This document shows, piece by piece, positions 34,554 to 44,559 of a DNA stretch of 54,578 nucleotides. A program made the position numbers and the translations under genes. Origin of the DNA: Fibrobacter sp. (GTDB lineage: Bacteria; Fibrobacterota; Fibrobacteria; Fibrobacterales; Fibrobacteraceae); the NCBI GenBank assembly GCA_012523035.1, contig JAAYJH010000089.1, positions 1 to 54,578 of the forward strand, written 5' to 3'. The stretch's first letter is position 1. Each line of letters starts with the position of its first letter. The notes beneath the pieces are model-generated. The model searched no databases, was not told where the DNA came from, and saw only the letters and a list, made by a program, of their open reading frames with translations.

Positions 34554-36647
34554 TTAAATAAAAAACATGTCCGCATAGCTGGGCAAAGGCCACTGATTGT
34601 CGGGGACCACCTTTTCTAATTGATCGGCATAGTGTCGAAGCTCTTTCATTTGCTCGATAATCATCAAAGGATTGTTGCTTTTTACAGTTTCTTCTAAATG
34701 CTCTATTGATTCTGCTAAGGAGTCCACTAAACTTGCTGTGAAATTCACCATTTTTGTTAGACCCGTATTTTTAACATCGGACAAGGATTTCAAGGCATTT
34801 GCTAAATCGGCGGCATAAGAAATACCAGCGGGCAAAATCATTGTTTTGACTATGACCAAAGCACACCTAGCTTCTATGAGGATCGTGTTTTTATAGGTTT
34901 CTTTGGCAATGGCATAACGACTTTGGAGTTCTTTTTCTGACAAGACCTTGTATTTTTCAAAAAGAGCCACCACACTTGGGTCTATAAATGCCTGGATGGC
35001 CTCCAAAGTATTAGAAGCACAAGGCAACCCTCGTTTTAAAGCTTCTTGTTTCCACTCTTCACTATAACCGTTGCCATCAAATAAAACGCGTTTGTGAGCT
35101 TTTATTTCCTTTTGGAGTAATGCTTGTAAAGCCAAATTAAAATCAATTCCATCGTTTAGATTTTGTTCTAACTCGTCTAGCATAAGGTCTAAAGCTTCTG
35201 CAACTGCTAAATTAATTGCAGTATTTGGAGAAGCACAACTTTGATCCGAACCCACTGAACGAAGCTCAAATTTATTGCCTGTAAAAGCAAAAGGGCTGGT
35301 GCGATTTCTGTCTGTTACATCTTGTGGAAGTTTAGGTAAACTGGAGATTCCAAGCTCTAAAATATTCCCACACTTTGAAGAAGTGGGCACTCCACATTCC
35401 AATTGATCGATGATATCGCTCAGTTGCTCGCCCAAAAATATAGACATAATGGCCGGAGGAGCCTCGTTTTCTCCTAAACGATGATCATTGCCTGCAGAAG
35501 CCACAGTAGCTCGAATCAAAGACGCATAAGTGTCCACAGCCTTGATAATCGCTGTTAAAATAAACAAAAACTTTGCATTTTCATGGGGAGTTTCTCCTGG
35601 AGTGAGCCAATTTTTAGCATCTGGGCCCACAATAGACCAGTTATTATGCTTTCCAGAACCATTCACACCACTAAAAGGTTTTTCATGAGTAATGCATACA
35701 AAACCATGTTTTTCGGCAAGAGATTGTAAAACACCGATACAGAGCATATTGTGATCTACAGCCAGATTTTGCTCTTCAAAAACAGGAGCAAACTCAAATT
35801 GACCAGGACTCACTTCATTGTGTCGAGTTTTGGCAGGCACTCCTAAATTCCATAATTCTCGTTCAACTTCTGCCATAAAAAGCAAAACTCTAGGGTGGAT
35901 TTTCCCAAAATAATGGTCTTCCATTTGTTGGTGCCTTGCTGGACGAACTCCAAAAAGAGTCCTCCCGGTTTGCATCAAATCCATACGCATTTTATATAAG
36001 TTTATATCTACTAAAAAATACTCTTGTTCTGCACCCAATGTGATAATAGGCCTTTGTTGAATAGGAATATTAAAAATTTTAGCCACTCTATAAATTTGAG
36101 AAATCAAAATCGATTGAGACCTCAATAAAGGTGTTTTTTTGTCTAGTGCATCGCCATGATAAGCAAAAAACAAAGATGGAATACAAAGGACAAAAACACC
36201 CCCCTCACTTTCTCGAATAAAAGCGGGGCTGGTGGGGTCCCAAACGGTATATCCGCGAGCTTCAAAAGTAGCACGCAAGCCTCCAGATGGGAAACTAGAA
36301 GCATCGGGCTCACTTTGAGACAGTTCTTTACCCGAAAAAGAAGCTATCCAATTCCCTTCTATATCGGGATTAAAAAAAGCATCGTGTTTTTCGGCTGTGG
36401 TTCCGTTTAAAGGTTGAAACCAGTGTGTAAAATGTGTGGCTCCTTTTTCTATAGCCCATCGTTTCATAGCATCGGCTACTTCATCTGCTATAGATGGGTC
36501 TAGATCGGTCTTGTTGAGCATGGTGGCTAAAAGACTTTTTTGTGTCTCTGGAGATAAATACTTCTTCATGGTTTTTGCATTAAAAACCATATGACCAAAA
36601 TTCTCTTGAATGGTGTTTCCAATATTCGATGTATTTTCTAAGCCCAC
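34554..36647 (-). CDS. glnN: Glutamine synthetase type III
   Basis: A 697-residue GSIII, typical of Bacteroidota, Fibrobacterota and some cyanobacteria, far longer than GSI. The GSIII-specific N-terminus (FGHMVFNAKTMKKYL, ATHFTHWFQPLNG) is present. The catalytic core has GAEQEYFLVD, HNEVSPGQFEFAP, NGSGKHNNWS and AGNDHRLGENEAPPAI. LFDGNGYSEEW lies near the C-terminus. It assimilates ammonium to glutamine. It has its own promoter region, divergent from pheT, and no neighbouring gltB or amtB/glnK. Confidence 0.96.
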   Translation of the reverse strand: MGLENTSNIGNTIQENFGHMVFNAKTMKKYLSPETQKSLLATMLNKTDLDPSIADEVADAMKRWAIEKGATHFTHWFQPLNGTTAEKHDAFFNPDIEGNWIASFSGKELSQSEPDASSFPSGGLRATFEARGYTVWDPTSPAFIRESEGGVFVLCIPSLFFAYHGDALDKKTPLLRSQSILISQIYRVAKIFNIPIQQRPIITLGAEQEYFLVDINLYKMRMDLMQTGRTLFGVRPARHQQMEDHYFGKIHPRVLLFMAEVERELWNLGVPAKTRHNEVSPGQFEFAPVFEEQNLAVDHNMLCIGVLQSLAEKHGFVCITHEKPFSGVNGSGKHNNWSIVGPDAKNWLTPGETPHENAKFLFILTAIIKAVDTYASLIRATVASAGNDHRLGENEAPPAIMSIFLGEQLSDIIDQLECGVPTSSKCGNILELGISSLPKLPQDVTDRNRTSPFAFTGNKFELRSVGSDQSCASPNTAINLAVAEALDLMLDELEQNLNDGIDFNLALQALLQKEIKAHKRVLFDGNGYSEEWKQEALKRGLPCASNTLEAIQAFIDPSVVALFEKYKVLSEKELQSRYAIAKETYKNTILIEARCALVIVKTMILPAGISYAADLANALKSLSDVKNTGLTKMVNFTASLVDSLAESIEHLEETVKSNNPLMIIEQMKELRHYADQLEKVVPDNQWPLPSYADMFFI

Positions 36648-36911
36648 AAAGACTCCTTTTTACTAAAGCTGTCTATATAATTTAGTTATAAAAACACAAC
36701 TAAGATAAAAGAATCACTTGAAAAACAAAAAAACACTTCAAGAAACAAAGGGCTTCTAGTTCCTCATTATTTATTTTATTAAATTTTGTTTGAAAATATT
36801 AAAAAGTCTATTTTGTTGTGTCACACCAGCTAGTTTTTTGATCAAAAATAATTCTAAACATTTATAGGTGTTGCTCTTCAAGCAAAAGACTAATATATAA
36901 AAGGAAATTTT
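36648..36911. promoter_or_regulatory. Divergent glnN/pheT control region
   Basis: 264 bases between two divergent starts. It contains a perfect 14-bp palindrome TTTTTGATCAAAAA (36835-36848) and, about 20 bases upstream, the short inverted repeat GTGTCACAC. Either could be an operator for glnN or pheT. AAGGAAA precedes the pheT start. No firm -10/-35 assigned. Confidence 0.35.
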
Positions 36912-39371
36912 ATGCTCATATCTATCCACTGGCTCAAAAGACACATTGATTTACCCGAATCTATCGAAGAAATTGAACGAACACTCACGGCGATAGGGCT
37001 TGAAGTCGAAGGGATCAACGATAAGGCAAAGGAATACACATCCCTCATAGTAGCAAAAGTACTCACTTGTGAAAAACACCCCGATAGCGATCACTTGCAA
37101 ATCACTACAGTAGATACAGGCAAAGAAACTTTGCAAGTAGTGTGCGGTGCTCCCAATGTAGCCAAAGGGCAAACCGTGGTATTTGCACCCATAAACACCG
37201 TACTCCCTACCCCAGATGGAGCTTCTTTTAAGATTAAAAAGTCTAAAATTCGTGGAGTAGAAAGTTTTGGAATGATTTGTGCCGAAGATGAAATCGGCTT
37301 GACAGACAATCACGATGGAATCATGCTTTTAGACGATTCTATTGCTGCTGGCACACCATTTGTAGACTTAGACTATTATGACACCATACTAGAGCTCAAT
37401 GTGACCCCCAACCGCCCTGACGCCCTTTGTCACCGTGGTGTGGCTCGAGAATTAGCCGCTCAATTTGGAAGAGACTTAAAAAAACTAAACATTTCTATCG
37501 AAGAAAGCGAAGTTCCAATAGACTCTGCTATTTCACTTTCGGTGCAAAACGAATCTGGATGCACTCGATATGTGGGTCGAGTGCTTCAAGACATTCAAAT
37601 CAAAAAATCCCCATCTTGGCTTTCCTCTTTACTAAACTCTATTGAAATTCCTTCTATTAATAATGTGGTGGATATCACTAATTTTGTGTTGATGGACATA
37701 GGGCAACCTTTGCATAGTTTTGATATGGATCAACTATCTGGAAATTCTATCGAAGTGAGAAGAGCCAAAAAAGAAGAATCCATCACCACAATTGATCACA
37801 AAAAACACCTCTTAGAAAACACCGATTTGGTCATTTGTGACGGACAAACCCCAGCTTGTGTGGCAGGAGTGATGGGAGGCGTCGAATCTGAAATCACAGA
37901 AAAAACAAAGAATGTGTTCTTAGAAAGTGCATATTTTAAGCCCTCCATTGTACGCAAGCAAAGCAAACGATTAGCTTTGTCTTCTGATTCTAGCTACCGA
38001 TTTGAAAGGGGTATAGACCCTTTTATGCAAGACGAAGCCAGCCTTTATGCATGCTCTTGGATTCAAAAACTCACAGATTGCAAAATACTAAAAGGAGCAG
38101 TCGAATACACTGCAGCAGAACACCCACAAGAAGCTAAACAAGTTTCTTTGCGTCAATCTAGGCTACAAAAAGTCCTAGGTATTAAGCCCTCTGCCAATGA
38201 AATCAGAAAACACCTTAGTAGTATAGGTTTAACAGAAGTAGAGGCCTCTTGTGGTGCTCCAAATCAAGAATCTGATCACCTTCACTTTTTGATTCCAGGC
38301 TATCGCCCAGACTTAGAAAGAGAAATCGATTTAATAGAAGAGGTAGCTCGCTTGATTGGCTTTGATCAAATCCCTTATGATATGCCTTTGATCCAAATGA
38401 AACCCAATGAACTCCCCGTTCAAGAGAAATTAAATCGAAAAATTCGTTATACTTTATCGGCGATGGGACTCCATGAGTGTCTTTCTCTTCGATTCACTAG
38501 CAAAAAGCAAACTGAAATTATTTTTGGGGCTCCACAAGACTCAGACCCTCGTAGCAAGCCCGCCACTCTTCTAAATCCCCTTTCAGAAGATTTAGGAGTG
38601 CTCCCCACTTCTTTGCTACCTAACTTACTCCACTATGTCACTCAAAATGAAAAAAACAGACCCGGTACTGTGCGTTTATTTGAAGTTGGAAAAGGGCAAT
38701 TTATGCGAGCTAGAGTCAACGAAAAAGACCCTGGATTCGATGAGACACCCCTTTTAGGGATAGTGGTTGCCGGACACTGGAATACTCATTCTCTTCAAGA
38801 GAAGGCAAGTCCAATTTCCTTTTTTGATTTTAAGGGATTGCTCCAATCCTTGTTCAAAAGGTTAGGGCTTCAAATCCTATTCAAAGAAGTGCAAAATAAA
38901 GAATTGTTCATGCACCCCGCTCAACAAGTGGAGCTTTATGCAGATCAAATTAAATTAGGGACAGCAGGTTTTTTACACCCTGCGGTTATGGAAAAATTAG
39001 ATATCAGCTACACTACAGCAATCGCAGAAATAGACCTTTCTCAAGTAGAACAGGTGATGCAAAAAGCGGTCACATTCAAAGCATATAGCAAGCAAGTCCC
39101 TTCTTCTCGAGATATTTCTATTGAAGTAGACGAACAAATGCTACACCAAAATATTGTAGAACGGATCCAAAGCTATCGCCCCAAAAATCTTGCCTCTATT
39201 CGCCTTAAAAGCATTTATCAAGGTGATAAAATCGAAAAGGGTAAAAAAAACATGGTCTATTCTCTTGTTTATCAATCTATGGACCGTACCCTTACCGACG
39301 AAGAAATAAACAAAGTCCACAACAAACTCCGAGATAAATTAGTAGCCAATGGGGATATTGTTTTAAGATAA
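36912..39371 (+). CDS. pheT: Phenylalanine--tRNA ligase beta subunit
   Basis: An 819-residue PheT. The order of parts is standard: N-terminal tRNA-binding EMAPII-like domain (about 40-150, VVCGAPNVAKGQTV), B3/B4 editing core, B5 (RLQKVLGIKPSANEIRKHL), the class II-like core (YRPDLEREIDLIEEVARLIGF) and the C-terminal anticodon-binding FDX-ACB domain (SKQVPSSRDISIEVDE). pheS usually precedes pheT; here the upstream gene is divergent glnN and pheS is not in the window. Confidence 0.96.
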   Translation: MLISIHWLKRHIDLPESIEEIERTLTAIGLEVEGINDKAKEYTSLIVAKVLTCEKHPDSDHLQITTVDTGKETLQVVCGAPNVAKGQTVVFAPINTVLPTPDGASFKIKKSKIRGVESFGMICAEDEIGLTDNHDGIMLLDDSIAAGTPFVDLDYYDTILELNVTPNRPDALCHRGVARELAAQFGRDLKKLNISIEESEVPIDSAISLSVQNESGCTRYVGRVLQDIQIKKSPSWLSSLLNSIEIPSINNVVDITNFVLMDIGQPLHSFDMDQLSGNSIEVRRAKKEESITTIDHKKHLLENTDLVICDGQTPACVAGVMGGVESEITEKTKNVFLESAYFKPSIVRKQSKRLALSSDSSYRFERGIDPFMQDEASLYACSWIQKLTDCKILKGAVEYTAAEHPQEAKQVSLRQSRLQKVLGIKPSANEIRKHLSSIGLTEVEASCGAPNQESDHLHFLIPGYRPDLEREIDLIEEVARLIGFDQIPYDMPLIQMKPNELPVQEKLNRKIRYTLSAMGLHECLSLRFTSKKQTEIIFGAPQDSDPRSKPATLLNPLSEDLGVLPTSLLPNLLHYVTQNEKNRPGTVRLFEVGKGQFMRARVNEKDPGFDETPLLGIVVAGHWNTHSLQEKASPISFFDFKGLLQSLFKRLGLQILFKEVQNKELFMHPAQQVELYADQIKLGTAGFLHPAVMEKLDISYTTAIAEIDLSQVEQVMQKAVTFKAYSKQVPSSRDISIEVDEQMLHQNIVERIQSYRPKNLASIRLKSIYQGDKIEKGKKNMVYSLVYQSMDRTLTDEEINKVHNKLRDKLVANGDIVLR

Positions 39372-39612
39372 AGCTCAAAGCTCTCTACAAAAAAACTTCT
39401 TTGGATGAATAGCCAGTGGCGTAAAAGTGGGTTTTTCTTGTGCTAATCCTTATGTTTTATGAGGCTCTATAAAGCCAGGCGTGTGTGAGACTTCATCCAT
39501 AGTTTTTAAAATCTTGAGTCAAAGTGAAATGCTCGCCAAAGCTTAAAAGAGATGGAGTATCGCCATTTCAAAATTTTGTTTTAAAGGCGTGTGAGTTTAG
39601 GTAGAAAAATTT

Positions 39613-40734
39613 TTATTTAATCATGATGCCTTTTTCAAGGCCTTTGACTGGAACATATCGATATTGATTGTTTTCATTGACAATAATAGCGATGCCCGCT
39701 AAATAGTTTAGCCATTCCTTGGTTTCATATTCTCGAAGGGAAATTTTTCGATTGGTGGCCCATGCGGCAAAAGGCACTACCACTTGGTCATGAGACACAG
39801 CAATACTATAGCGAGGCATTTCTTGATAGCTGGGGGCTAAATAGCTTTTTTCTAAAAACTCACTGTGTTCATCTAAATCGTGAAAAGCATCTGAAAATCT
39901 AGAAGTAAAAGCCCAACGAGAAACCACTGACCAGCCCCCTCCATGTTCTGATTTATAACTTTCAAACTTATTGCGGTCCAAAACATACGAGGCATCGGCA
40001 AAATCTAAAATGGTGTCCGAAACAAAATTTATGTCTTTTTTGCCTTCTGCAATATAAGAGCATGTTTCTACAGCCCGTTTAAAATTTGAGTGCATATAAT
40101 AAATGTTTTCATTGATTTGCCTTAAAGATTCTCCCAAGGCTTTGGATTGTTTTTTTCCATTTTCGTTGAGTCCACCACCCACACTGGTATCGTGTCCTCG
40201 CTCTGCATGTCGAATAAAAAAAGCGACTTTTTCGGTGGGTTTTAAGCCATAAATAATGTCTTCAATACTGACAAAATAAGAGACACTATTATGAAGTCCA
40301 CTGTCAATAAACAAAGTATCGTAAACGACCAAAGTATCTTTAAAGACTAAAGTATCCATAAAGTAAATTGTATCTATTGAAATCAAAGTGTCCATTTTAG
40401 TGATTGTATCGTAAAAGTTGTTGTTATTGAACATGATTGTGGTATCGTATTTGACATGGACCTCTTTAATGACCAAGGTGTCGATCAATACCAAAGTGTC
40501 TTTAGTGATGATGAGTTTTTCTATGGTGTCATAGACAAACACAGAGTCATAAAATACCATTTTATCGATTATAACTAAAGTGTCTCTTAAGAAAATGGTG
40601 TCCGCATATTGGGGCACGCCCCGTTCTTGAATTTCTGCTTGTGCTAAGTCAGTACTTTGACATGCGGTTGTGACAAGTAATGCACCCACTAAAAGAATCC
40701 AAAATCGAAAAACAAAACTTAAAATTTGTTTCAT
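39613..40734 (-). CDS. Lipoprotein with Asp-Thr hexapeptide repeats and a histidine phosphatase domain
   Basis: A 373-residue lipoprotein: lipobox VTTAC with Cys25. Residues 45-140 are a repeat of six residues, D-T-[LI]-x-x-x (DTLVII, DTLISI, DTIYFM, DTLVFK, DTLVVY and others), about a dozen Asp-Thr pairs mostly exactly six apart, with longer steps of 10-12 midway. From about residue 168 comes a histidine phosphatase (phosphoglycerate mutase superfamily) domain: FFIRHAERG with His176, Arg220 in SNFKRAVET, and the second His315 in AVSHDQ. The catalytic pair is present, so activity is plausible. The substrate is unknown; the repeat may form a beta-rich stalk holding the enzyme off the membrane. 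Confidence 0.82.
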   Translation of the reverse strand: MKQILSFVFRFWILLVGALLVTTACQSTDLAQAEIQERGVPQYADTIFLRDTLVIIDKMVFYDSVFVYDTIEKLIITKDTLVLIDTLVIKEVHVKYDTTIMFNNNNFYDTITKMDTLISIDTIYFMDTLVFKDTLVVYDTLFIDSGLHNSVSYFVSIEDIIYGLKPTEKVAFFIRHAERGHDTSVGGGLNENGKKQSKALGESLRQINENIYYMHSNFKRAVETCSYIAEGKKDINFVSDTILDFADASYVLDRNKFESYKSEHGGGWSVVSRWAFTSRFSDAFHDLDEHSEFLEKSYLAPSYQEMPRYSIAVSHDQVVVPFAAWATNRKISLREYETKEWLNYLAGIAIIVNENNQYRYVPVKGLEKGIMIK

Positions 40735-41021
40735 TGTCTACCTATTCCCGAAAACAACTGGTTCTTTTAGCCAAAATAAAAAAAATTGTTTTTTTGAGGA
40801 AAAGAAAGTGATTTTAATCCAAGAAAAGACCCGCACTTTCAATAATAATGAAGTGAAATGGTCTCAATATAAAAGATGGAACAATCGTACAAGAAAACTT
40901 TAAGTGGCAAAACTCTAAGTTTTTTATTTAAATCATAAAAATATGTCTTAGCTAATTGAATTTGTAAATTATAAAAGAGAGTGGACAAAAGCTATGTTCA
41001 AGCTATTTATAAAATCTAAAA
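40735..41021. other. Intergenic, nothing recognised
   Basis: About 290 AT-rich bases between two minus-strand genes. No credible ORF. It should hold the promoter of the lipoprotein gene. Confidence 0.4.
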
Positions 41022-41339
41022 CTAGTTGGCTCCAAATTTAGCACTGGCTTTTTGAACTTTAGGGTCTGACTGTGCTTCTTTGATCTTTCGTTTAATTCCA
41101 TCTTCTACATGTTTTTTTAGCTTGGCTGCTAGTGCAGGGAAACGATCTTCGATAGAGTCCGAAAAGTCACTGGAGGCCTTGGATGCAGCTCTTTGAGAAG
41201 GATGAGCACCTTTTTTGAAAGCTCGTGTAGATTTAGGACGCTTTTTTTTAGCTGGATTCTTTTTTGAAGAAGCGGGTTTTTCTTGAGCTTGCGTTTTTTG
41301 AGGTTGAGTTTCTTTTTCTTTTTTTTCTGTTTCGGACAT
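41022..41339 (-). CDS. Small Lys/Ala-rich basic protein
   Basis: A 105-residue protein. The first 20 residues are Glu/Lys/Gln-rich, residues 20-60 are strongly basic and Pro/Ser/Lys-rich (KPASSKKNPAKKKRPKSTRAFKKG), and the last 45 form a likely amphipathic helix (FPALAAKLKKHVEDGIKRKIKEAQ). It resembles histone H1-like or nucleoid-tail proteins in composition only; no family is recognised. The start is preceded by GAGG at a proper distance. A DNA or RNA-binding role is inference from charge. Confidence 0.6.
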   Translation of the reverse strand: MSETEKKEKETQPQKTQAQEKPASSKKNPAKKKRPKSTRAFKKGAHPSQRAASKASSDFSDSIEDRFPALAAKLKKHVEDGIKRKIKEAQSDPKVQKASAKFGAN

Positions 41340-41420
41340 AATAACCTCGTTTTAAGTATAATTTGAACAGCCCCCAATATAGTAAATGAGTGTTATTTTT
41401 AAAGGTTCTTTAGAAGAAAA

Positions 41421-43289
41421 TCAAAAAGAATGCGTTTCTAACCAATGGACCAATACGGTTATATCCGCTTGTCTCACACCAGAAATTCGTTGCACCTGCC
41501 CCATTGTCAAAGGTTTTTCTTGATTTAACTTTTCTTGAGCTTCTGCACTCATTCCAATCACTCGGGTGTAATCTATGTTTTTGGAGAGACGAAATCCATC
41601 CATTTTCTTTTGATGTTCAATTTCTTTGAGCTGTCGTTCTAAAAACCCTGCGTAAATTTCTTCGGCATAAAGGAACCATATGTCACGCCTAGAAATCTGG
41701 AGTTCAGGGAAAACTTCTCTAAAAAAAGCTTCGGGGTCTATGCCCGGACGGCGAAGCACTTGAATCCAACGGACTCGCTCACTCACCAAGGCTTGTCCAC
41801 TTTTTATTAAAATAGGGTTCACTTGCTCTGGGCTTCCAGACTCTGTTTCTATATAAGCTTTGATCTTTTGAAAATTCTTTTTACGAGACTGCCAAGAAAG
41901 ATAGTCTTGTTCTGAAATCATGCCTATTTTGTAGGCTTTGTCTTTGAGTCGCATTTCTGCGTTATCGGCTCTTAGAAAAAGTCGATATTCTGCACGACTG
42001 GTGAACATACGATACGGCTCATTGAGCAATACATTCACTAAATCATCGACTAAAACCCCTATATAACTTTCTGAACGACTGAGTATGAATGGGGGGGATT
42101 TTTTAACCTTTAAAGCCGCATTGATGCCCGCCATGAGGCCTTGAGCAGCGGCTTCTTCGTAGCCACTAGTGCCACAGACTTGCCCTGCAAAATAGAGTCC
42201 CGGGTATTCCTTCACTTCAAAAGTAGGGTGCAATTGAGTCGCGTCTATGGTATCGTATTCTATAGCATAACCCATTTGAAGGATTTTGGCTCGAGTGAGG
42301 CCGGGTATGCTACGAATGGCTGCTAATTGTATTTCTGCAGATAGACTCGAATTAAAACCATTGATGTAAATACGACTCACATCTTCTGTTTCGGGTTCTA
42401 AAAATAACAAATGGCCATCTTTGTCTCCGAAACGGTGTATTTTTTCTTCTATACTTGGACAATAACGAGGGCCTGCTCCTTGTATTACTCCAGAAAACAA
42501 GGGGCTATCTTTAAAACCTGAACGCAAAATTTGGTGCGTTTTTAGGTTAGTGCGCGTGATCCAACACACCCCTGAATTATTAAGTTCATGAGTAGTTCTA
42601 TCGCTAAAACTCCACGGGATAGTGTCTCCTTTTTGAACTTCACATTCATGATAATCTACAGAATCTGGGTCTAATCTAGCTGGTGAACCCGTTTTTAATC
42701 GTCGCCATCGAATGCCTGTACTCCGAATAGTGTGAGAAAGCAGTTCTGCACTAGGTGCACCAAAACGCCCTCCAATAGAGCTCTCTAAGCCCACAAACAT
42801 ACGAGAAGCAAGGAAAGTCCCACTGGTGATCACAAGAGTTTTAGTTTTTAAGCGTTCTCCACTAGATAAAGTGAGTTCAAAGCCTTGATCTTGTAGTCTA
42901 GAAAAAGACACTAACTCCCCTTCTATGCAAGTCAAACCTTGTAAAGAGCTTAAAACTTCTTGAGCCAATCGACTGTATCGAAGCCGATCACATTGGGCTC
43001 GGGGCCCCCAAACAGCCGGTCCCTTGCTTTGATTTAGCATTCTAAATTGTATGCCAGCTTGATCCGCAAGCAAGCCCATGAGTCCACCAAGAGCGTCTAT
43101 TTCTCTGGTGATTTGTCCTTTGGCAACACCACCAACGGCAGGATTGCAAGACATGCGTCCGATATCCTCGATACGCATGGTGAGTAATGCTGTTTTGACT
43201 CCTAATTTCCAAGCACTGTGAGCAGCTTCGATGCCCGCATGACCTCCACCAATCACAACAACTTCATAGTCTGTCAAAAGAGAATTCAT
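41421..43289 (-). CDS. mnmG: tRNA uridine 5-carboxymethylaminomethyl modification enzyme MnmG
   Basis: A 622-residue MnmG (GidA), the FAD-dependent partner of MnmE that modifies U34 of tRNAs. FAD-binding GGGHAG lies at residues 14-19. The family signatures [10 protein letters not shown]-like ([15 protein letters not shown]) and [12 protein letters not shown] follow, with the catalytic Cys in [27 protein letters not shown] is the second signature. Length and C-terminal helical domain are normal. It starts 14 bases after the stop of the upstream thioredoxin lipoprotein gene, so they may be co-transcribed. mnmE is not in the window. Confidence 0.96.
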   Translation of the reverse strand: MNSLLTDYEVVVIGGGHAGIEAAHSAWKLGVKTALLTMRIEDIGRMSCNPAVGGVAKGQITREIDALGGLMGLLADQAGIQFRMLNQSKGPAVWGPRAQCDRLRYSRLAQEVLSSLQGLTCIEGELVSFSRLQDQGFELTLSSGERLKTKTLVITSGTFLASRMFVGLESSIGGRFGAPSAELLSHTIRSTGIRWRRLKTGSPARLDPDSVDYHECEVQKGDTIPWSFSDRTTHELNNSGVCWITRTNLKTHQILRSGFKDSPLFSGVIQGAGPRYCPSIEEKIHRFGDKDGHLLFLEPETEDVSRIYINGFNSSLSAEIQLAAIRSIPGLTRAKILQMGYAIEYDTIDATQLHPTFEVKEYPGLYFAGQVCGTSGYEEAAAQGLMAGINAALKVKKSPPFILSRSESYIGVLVDDLVNVLLNEPYRMFTSRAEYRLFLRADNAEMRLKDKAYKIGMISEQDYLSWQSRKKNFQKIKAYIETESGSPEQVNPILIKSGQALVSERVRWIQVLRRPGIDPEAFFREVFPELQISRRDIWFLYAEEIYAGFLERQLKEIEHQKKMDGFRLSKNIDYTRVIGMSAEAQEKLNQEKPLTMGQVQRISGVRQADITVLVHWLETHSF

Positions 43290-43303
43290 AAAAGTGGTTT
43301 ATT

Positions 43304-44506
43304 TTATTTTTTGAGGAGCTTTTGCAATTCCGCTTCGATTTCTTCTAAGTTTTGATCAAAAGAAGGATATCTTTTATAAGATCCATCTGGATAGACTAAG
43401 TAGTATTTTGGTACATAGCCGTCACCATACAATTCACCAAAGACCCGTTCTTCATCTAAAAGCAATTCCATGCTTTCAACTTTTGCAGCTTCTGCAAACA
43501 TGCGGATGGCATTTTTAGGATTTCCTCCAGATGCAATAGCCAAGACTTTTATGCCTTCTTTTTTGTATTTGCTTGCAAAAGCTTCTAGTTTTGGTGCTGC
43601 ACTTTGACAGTGTCCGCAAGTGGTGGAGTAATAAAATATAAAAAACGCTTGATTTGCGTAGGGCTCTAAATTTTCTACTTTATTGAGTATCCCTGTCATG
43701 GGTATAGAGTAGTTGATTTTAGATGGAGTGCCATCTTCTAGGGTGTCTCCGGCAAGGCTCGCTACTTTTTCTTTTAGCTTTTGTTGTTCTTCTTGCATTT
43801 TCTTTTTAGACTCTTCTTGTAATAGTTTTGCTTTTTCATTGAAACGATGCCCCAAAGCTTTAAGGGTGTCTTCTGGTAAAGCAAGCACATATAAAGAATC
43901 TCTATTGATGCGAGCTCCGTCTAGTAAACCAGTTTTAAAATAAGCTTTTTCTAAAGAGACTTGAAATTGTTCACCCACAGCAACAAATTGGTTGCCAAAT
44001 TCTACGCCAATCATATAAGAAAACTTTTCATTGTCACTGCTGTTTTCTGTGACCTGCACAGAGTGGCCAGCACCTGGAGCAGAAGTTTCAATGGGAGCAG
44101 CCTTGATTAAAGAGTCAGCTAGTTGACGAAGTTGCATGGGTTCTAAGGTGGCCATAGCTAAAGAGTCTGGTCGAGCGGCTTCCATCCTTTGTCTAGCTAC
44201 CATGGCAAATTTAGAGCTCACATTCCCTAAAGCTTCTGAAGTCAGTTGTAATTTTGCTGCAGTATCTCTATGCATTTGAACGGCGTCAAGAGCCCCTTGT
44301 ATGGTGTAGTCTTCGATCAATTGAAATCCAACTTGAGGAGGAATGCTTCGAAAAGCTTGACGACCAAACTGCACTCCCAGCATATACGAAAATTTTTGTT
44401 CTTCGTTTGCATTGGCTACAGATACATTAGCATCTTTTTCTTTTAAATCACAAGCATAAAAAAATGACACTGTCAAAAACAAAACAATTAAACTTTTAAA
44501 TTTCAT
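43304..44506 (-). CDS. Lipoprotein with two FKBP_N-like segments and a thioredoxin domain
   Basis: A 400-residue lipoprotein: lipobox FYAC with Cys19. Two related segments start with KFSYMLGVQFG (38-48) and KFSYMIGVEFG (161-171), each followed by a long helical part; both resemble the N-terminal dimerisation domain of Mip/FkpA-type FKBP isomerases. No FKBP catalytic domain follows. A coiled stretch near 220-245 (EESKKKMQEEQQKLKEK) leads to a thioredoxin/TlpA-like domain with Cys297-Gly-His-Cys300 (STTCGHCQSAAPKLEAF) and the cis-Pro near GYVPKYY. Probable periplasmic thiol-disulphide oxidoreductase. A strong AGGAGG lies before the start. Confidence 0.83.
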   Translation of the reverse strand: MKFKSLIVLFLTVSFFYACDLKEKDANVSVANANEEQKFSYMLGVQFGRQAFRSIPPQVGFQLIEDYTIQGALDAVQMHRDTAAKLQLTSEALGNVSSKFAMVARQRMEAARPDSLAMATLEPMQLRQLADSLIKAAPIETSAPGAGHSVQVTENSSDNEKFSYMIGVEFGNQFVAVGEQFQVSLEKAYFKTGLLDGARINRDSLYVLALPEDTLKALGHRFNEKAKLLQEESKKKMQEEQQKLKEKVASLAGDTLEDGTPSKINYSIPMTGILNKVENLEPYANQAFFIFYYSTTCGHCQSAAPKLEAFASKYKKEGIKVLAIASGGNPKNAIRMFAEAAKVESMELLLDEERVFGELYGDGYVPKYYLVYPDGSYKRYPSFDQNLEEIEAELQKLLKK

Positions 44507-44559
44507 GAAAAGGACCTCCTAAGGTTTTCTCTGTGTAGGCGCTTCTGACTACCCATCAT
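44503..44559 (-). other. Possible leader ORF carrying the core of the repeated motif
   Basis: TCAGAAGCGCCT (minus strand, 44548-44537) matches the last 12 bases of the 20-bp motif. Here too an ATG lies just upstream, and the frame MMGSQKRLHRENLRRSFS ends in TGA overlapping the start of the thioredoxin lipoprotein gene as ATGA. The AGGAGG of that gene lies inside this frame. It may be a chance frame; no direct proof of translation. Confidence 0.35.

Noticed and set aside
39474-39600. Near-repeat AGGCGTGTG at about 39477 and 39583
   Set aside because: Only nine bases shared and no structure around them; likely chance.
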